DNA of 9,747 bases from Streptomycetaceae bacterium (GTDB lineage: Bacteria > Actinomycetota > Actinomycetes > Nanopelagicales > Nanopelagicaceae), in contig JAIXYD010000129.1 of the NCBI GenBank assembly GCA_027490415.1, positions 1-9,747 of the forward strand, in the 5' to 3' direction. How positions within the stretch are numbered: position 1 is the first letter of the stretch; the number at the start of each line of letters is the position of its first letter. Position numbers and translations under genes: made by a program. The notes under the pieces were generated by a model, which had not been told where the DNA came from, ran no database searches, and saw only the letters and a program-made list of their open reading frames with translations. Positions 6,892-9,747 of this stretch are shown piece by piece.

Positions 6892-7539
6892 ATGGCCGAA
6901 CTCATCTATTACTGCGGAACGATGGATAGCGGGAAGTCGACGTTAGCTCTACAAACAGCGCATAACCATCAGCAACGTGGACGTGGCGGGTTGATCTTCA
7001 CATCGCAGGATAGAGCAGGGTCCGGAAAGATTTCATCTCGCTTAGGTCTGACTAGCGCAGCGATTGAGGTTGTGCCTGGATTTGATATTCACAAGTTCGT
7101 CGTCGATAAGTTATCAATCGGTGAGCGCATTGATTACGTTATTTGCGATGAGGCACAGTTCTATCAGCCCGAGCAGATAGAAGAATTAGCTCGCATCGTT
7201 GATGGGCTCGGTATCGATGTCTATGCCTTCGGAATTCTCGCTGACTTTAGAACAAAACTATTTCCAGGATCAGGTCGTTTGGTTGAGCTCGCAGATCGCG
7301 TGAATACGCTTCAAGTGGAAGCTCTTTGCTGGTGTGGTTCACGCGCGACGCATAATGCCCGTACTGTCGGTGGCAAAATGGTGACAGAGGGCGAACAGGT
7401 TGTTGTTGGAAACGTAGGATCTAGTGACGAAGTCGCCTATGAAGTTCTTTGCCGCAGACATCACATGCGTGGTGTTACAGCCAGAAACTCCCGAGCGGGA
7501 CATATATCCAGTGATCCCCTACCCTTCAACGAACTGTAA
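6892..7539 (+). CDS. tdk: Thymidine kinase (type II, TK1-like)
   Basis: A 215-residue cytoplasmic thymidine kinase that phosphorylates thymidine with ATP to dTMP for pyrimidine salvage. The Walker A loop is GTMDSGKST (residues 9-17, Lys15). The Walker B region is YVICDEAQFY (82-91), with Glu87 as the expected catalytic base. The strand and loop FGILADFRTKLFPGS (113-127) are typical of the TK1 fold. The zinc-binding lasso domain has LCWCG (Cys146, Cys148) and CRRHH (Cys187, His190). The first pair is C-X-C rather than the C-X2-C of E. coli and human enzymes, which I believe is usual in actinobacterial homologues. The C-terminal 20 residues are polar and probably flexible. AGGA at 6880-6883 is a suitable ribosome site eight bases before the ATG. 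With apt upstream this makes a small salvage group interrupted by the acyltransferase. Confidence 0.95.
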   Translation: MAELIYYCGTMDSGKSTLALQTAHNHQQRGRGGLIFTSQDRAGSGKISSRLGLTSAAIEVVPGFDIHKFVVDKLSIGERIDYVICDEAQFYQPEQIEELARIVDGLGIDVYAFGILADFRTKLFPGSGRLVELADRVNTLQVEALCWCGSRATHNARTVGGKMVTEGEQVVVGNVGSSDEVAYEVLCRRHHMRGVTARNSRAGHISSDPLPFNEL

Positions 7540-7567
7540 TTCAAAGATTTAGAAACCGGGAGATGTC

Positions 7568-8611
7568 ATGACAAAAGTACGTGGACTCGCAGCGCTGAGC
7601 AAAGGTGCACCCTTCACTCGCTTTGATTTTGAGCGACGTGAATTGGGAGAGCACGATGTTCTGTTAGATATCGTTTTTGCTGGCATTTGTCATTCAGATA
7701 TTCACCAAATACGCGAGGAATGGGGCCCAGCGCTATTTCCCATGGTTCCGGGTCATGAGATCGCAGGAATCGTGCGAGAGATTGGATCCTCAGTTACTAA
7801 ATTCTCAGTAGGCGACCATATTGGAGTTGGTGTCTTCATTGACTCTTGTCGCCAATGCCAGCCTTGTAAAGATGGTCTCGAGCAATACTGCGATCAAGGT
7901 ATGACAGGAACTTACAACACGCTTGAGCGCGACGGAAAAACTGTTGCAATGGGTGGCTATAGCAATGTTTTCGTTGTGAATGAAAATTATGCGGTGACGA
8001 TCCCGAAATCAATGCCACTTGATGGAGTAGCGCCATTGTTATGTGCCGGAATTACTCTCTACTCTCCACTTAAGCATTGGAAAGCCGGCAAAGGAACTCG
8101 CGTAGCTGTTATGGGTCTTGGCGGCCTTGGTCACATGGGCGTTAAGTTTGCACACGCATTGGGTGCCCATGTCACCGTTATTTCACACTCCCCTGGAAAA
8201 CGTGACGCTGCTCTCGCAATGGGTGCTGATGAATTCATCTGCGTCAAGGATCCCAAAGATCTCAAACCATTTGCCAGATCCTTTGACCTCATCCTGAACA
8301 CAGTAAGCGCGCAAATCGATATCAATGACTATCTGGCTACTTTAAGTATTGATGGCACTCTCGTCGTCATCGGATTACCTGGTGCTCCCTATCCAGTTCA
8401 TGCTGGATCACTACTCGACGGCCGTAAGTCATTAGCAGGATCCATGATTGGCGGAATCGCGCAAACTCAAGAAATGATTAACTTCAGCGCTGAGCATGGG
8501 ATCGTGAGCGACGTAGAAGTTATTGCCGCCGACTATGTTGATAAAGCCTATGAGAGAACAGTCGCAAGCGATGTGAAGTATCGCTTCGTGATCGATGTGA
8601 GCACGATCTAA
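7568..8611 (+). CDS. Zinc-dependent alcohol dehydrogenase (CAD/YahK-like)
   Basis: A 347-residue medium-chain zinc alcohol dehydrogenase of the cinnamyl-alcohol-dehydrogenase/YahK group, interconverting alcohols and aldehydes in the cytoplasm. The catalytic zinc ligands are Cys41 in GICHSD, His63-Glu64 in PGHEIAG, and Cys159 in PLLCAGIT. The structural zinc ligands are Cys94, Cys97, Cys100 and Cys108 in CRQCQPCKDGLEQYC. The Rossmann motif is GLGGLG (183-188). The residues after the second Rossmann strand are SHS rather than an acidic residue, favouring NADP(H) over NAD(H). The physiological substrate cannot be assigned; broad aldehyde reduction is typical. GGGAG at 7558-7562 is a good ribosome site. 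It follows tdk by 28 bases and is probably the last gene of the apt-headed run; only 19 bases separate its stop from the convergent DUF554 gene, with no clear terminator hairpin. Confidence 0.94.
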   Translation: MTKVRGLAALSKGAPFTRFDFERRELGEHDVLLDIVFAGICHSDIHQIREEWGPALFPMVPGHEIAGIVREIGSSVTKFSVGDHIGVGVFIDSCRQCQPCKDGLEQYCDQGMTGTYNTLERDGKTVAMGGYSNVFVVNENYAVTIPKSMPLDGVAPLLCAGITLYSPLKHWKAGKGTRVAVMGLGGLGHMGVKFAHALGAHVTVISHSPGKRDAALAMGADEFICVKDPKDLKPFARSFDLILNTVSAQIDINDYLATLSIDGTLVVIGLPGAPYPVHAGSLLDGRKSLAGSMIGGIAQTQEMINFSAEHGIVSDVEVIAADYVDKAYERTVASDVKYRFVIDVSTI

Positions 8612-8630
8612 TCCGTACTCCTAAACTCTG

Positions 8631-9365
8631 CTAAATAAATTGATGCAAAGCTCCGACCAGAATCGGTGCAACTAAGAGCGCTGGAAGCAGGTTTCCCACC
8701 GCAATGGTCTTGATTTTTAATAATCCAAGGCCTATGGATACAAGCATCAGGCCGCCCACAATCGTCATTGCATCGATCTGGTAACCAGAGAGAACGTTTC
8801 CTAGACCGAACCCAATAACTGTCCAGACACCCTGATAGATGCCGACTGGAATCGCCGAAGCAGCAACACCCCAACCGAGGCTTGCTGCAAATGCCATCGC
8901 AGCAAAGAAGTCTAATGATGATTTAAGGATGAGTTGATCCGTGCCTGTGCCCATGCCATCACTAATTGATCCAAGTATTGCTAGTGGTCCGATTACAAAG
9001 AGTAACGAAGAAGACAAAAAACCTTCAACAAAAGTTCCTTGGCCATCAGCCTTGAATTTAACGCGAAGAAAATTACCAAAGCCTTCTAGCTTAGATTCCA
9101 GATTTGCGGCACTACCGATTACTCCCCCGATAAGTAGCGAGGCCAGTATTGCCAAGAGAGGCCATCCATTGGGCAATGCATCGATATAGCGATCGGATGC
9201 AATAGGAACCAACGCTGTTGCTGCTCCGAGAATTGTAATTAGACCCAAAACATCTGTAATAAGTGCTCGCATTCGCTCGGGCATTCGCCCACCGATGAAT
9301 ACGCCAAGGGATGCACCTGCGACAATTGTGATGATGTTAATGAGAGTTCCGGAGCCAGTAAACAT
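8631..9365 (-). CDS. DUF554 family membrane protein
   Basis: A 244-residue polytopic inner-membrane protein of the DUF554 family (YdfK-like); function is not established, though transport has been proposed for the fold. The family N-terminus FTGSGTLIN is followed by a glycine-rich hydrophobic helix, a GGRMPERMR loop, and about six further hydrophobic stretches containing LIGGVIGSAANLESKLEGFG, SLLFVIGPLAILGS, DFFAAMAFAASLGWGV and a final helix ending in HQFI. Conserved landmarks such as GPLAILGSI and LKSSLDFFAA are intact. ATG at 9363-9365 is chosen as start because family members begin here; an in-frame TTG at 9389 would add eight atypical residues. TACTCT at -12 to -7 suggests a leaderless transcript. 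The gene converges on the alcohol dehydrogenase and diverges from a second membrane-protein gene across only 45 bp. Confidence 0.9.
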   Translation of the reverse strand: MFTGSGTLINIITIVAGASLGVFIGGRMPERMRALITDVLGLITILGAATALVPIASDRYIDALPNGWPLLAILASLLIGGVIGSAANLESKLEGFGNFLRVKFKADGQGTFVEGFLSSSLLFVIGPLAILGSISDGMGTGTDQLILKSSLDFFAAMAFAASLGWGVAASAIPVGIYQGVWTVIGFGLGNVLSGYQIDAMTIVGGLMLVSIGLGLLKIKTIAVGNLLPALLVAPILVGALHQFI

Positions 9366-9371
9366 CCGATA

Positions 9372-9377
9372 AGAGTA
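9372..9377 (-). promoter_or_regulatory. putative -10 box of the DUF554 gene
   Basis: Read on the minus strand, TACTCT occupies -12 to -7 from the ATG at 9365, fitting the TANNNT rule for leaderless transcripts. No recognisable -35 is seen; the region where one would fall overlaps the -10 of the divergent gene. Confidence 0.4.
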
Positions 9378-9398
9378 CTTAAAGTCCAATCATAAAGG

Positions 9399-9404
9399 TA
9401 GGAT
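9399..9404 (+). promoter_or_regulatory. putative -10 box of the YczE-like gene
   Basis: TAGGAT (four of six to TATAAT) lies at -12 to -7 from the ATG at 9411, again predicting a leaderless mRNA. The AGGA inside it could instead serve as a weak Shine-Dalgarno, so the two readings compete. Confidence 0.4.
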
Positions 9405-9410
9405 GTAGAA

Positions 9411-9747
9411 ATGACGTTGCGCGCAATCATCTCTCACCTCAAGCCACATAGAACAGTTCCAGATGTTCCTTGGACAGCTAAGGGCAGGTGGGACCTCTCA
9501 TTTAAGCGAGTTCTTATTCTCTTTTTCGGTCTCGCAATATTTGGACTCGGTGATGGGCTTATCATTCAATCTGGCTTGGGTAACGCGCCTTGGTCGGTTC
9601 TCGCTCAAGGTATCTCTCTTAAGAGCGGTCTATCTATCGGTACATCGACTCTGATTATCGGAGCTCTCGTGCTATCACTGTGGATTCCTTTGCGAGAACG
9701 CCCTGGTTTCGGAACGCTTTCAAATATTCTCATCATTTCGCTCTTCA
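9411..9747 (+). CDS. YczE/YyaS/YitT family membrane protein (partial, runs off right edge)
   Basis: An open frame of 112 complete codons from ATG 9411 to the window end, beginning MTLRAIISHLKPHR. After a polar N-terminal arm of about 30 residues comes the hydrophobic LILFFGLAIFGLGDGLIIQSG (split around residues 35-55), then LGNAPWSVLAQGISLKSGLS (about 56-75), SIGTSTLIIGALVLSLWIPL (about 75-94) and RERPGFGTLSNILI. The order of helix, G-(L/N)-(G/A)-PW-VL, GLSIGT and WIPLR-RPG-GT is what I recognise from YczE/YitT-type integral membrane proteins, whose substrate is unknown. Roughly half of the expected 200 or so residues is inside the window. The divergent neighbour is also a membrane protein of unknown role, so a shared regulator or related function is possible. 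The start is supported by family similarity and the TAGGAT hexamer just upstream. Confidence 0.82.
   Translation, partial: MTLRAIISHLKPHRTVPDVPWTAKGRWDLSFKRVLILFFGLAIFGLGDGLIIQSGLGNAPWSVLAQGISLKSGLSIGTSTLIIGALVLSLWIPLRERPGFGTLSNILIISLF

Noticed and set aside
8645..8672. CCGA-N6-TCGG as a terminator between the ADH and DUF554 genes
   Set aside because: The stem is only four pairs with no T-tract and lies inside the DUF554 coding sequence.
9366..9389. TTG start adding eight residues to the DUF554 protein
   Set aside because: The added residues are unlike family N-termini and the region contains the likely -10 box.
9463..9654. Plus-strand open frame of 63 codons inside the right-edge gene
   Set aside because: It is a shadow of the YczE-like frame, which continues to the window end and matches a known membrane family.

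Overview
The window looks like a piece of a compact, moderate-GC actinobacterial chromosome. The left-hand block (MSMEG_4193-type phosphomutase, DUF3090 protein, SCO1664-type kinase-like protein) is an actinobacterial hallmark. Genes are packed with 4-bp start/stop overlaps, gaps of 20-50 bp, and several starts that appear leaderless. By impression the GC content is a little under 50%, which is low for an actinobacterium and would fit a streamlined freshwater lineage (Nanopelagicales/acI-like). That placement is an inference. I see no phage, transposon, CRISPR or plasmid signature; the region reads as ordinary chromosomal core with one mild rearrangement around apt.

Layout. Positions 1-1910 (minus strand) hold a tightly coupled three-gene operon: phosphomutase, DUF3090 protein, then a kinase-like protein that runs off the left edge. 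Divergent from it, 1961-2911 (plus) encodes an aldo/keto reductase whose last 15 bp overlap the convergent M20 metallopeptidase gene (2897-4219, minus). A 140-bp intergenic region follows, with a good promoter for the M20 gene and a putative promoter for a tRNA-Leu(GAG) at 4376-4459. Twenty-five bases after the tRNA starts a plus-strand gene run: apt (adenine phosphoribosyltransferase), an acyltransferase-3/SGNH surface-glycan acyltransferase coupled by ATGA, tdk (thymidine kinase) and a zinc alcohol dehydrogenase, ending at 8611. A DUF554 membrane protein (8631-9365, minus) converges on it. A YczE/YitT-type membrane protein gene starts divergently at 9411 and leaves the right edge.

How the genes work together. 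apt and tdk salvage nucleobases and nucleosides. The acyltransferase probably O-acylates a cell-surface polymer. The aldo/keto reductase and alcohol dehydrogenase are generic carbonyl/alcohol redox enzymes. The least understood and most interesting part is the left operon, which pairs an ATP-grasping kinase-like fold with a histidine-phosphatase fold and a small zinc-knuckle protein. In other actinobacteria this trio sits next to mshC (mycothiol synthesis) and near a DapE2-type M20 peptidase, which is also present here. A second pattern is that four genes heading transcription units have a TANNNT hexamer at exactly -12 to -7 from the start codon, the signature of leaderless mRNAs, whereas internal genes and the aldo/keto reductase have Shine-Dalgarno sequences or coupled starts.
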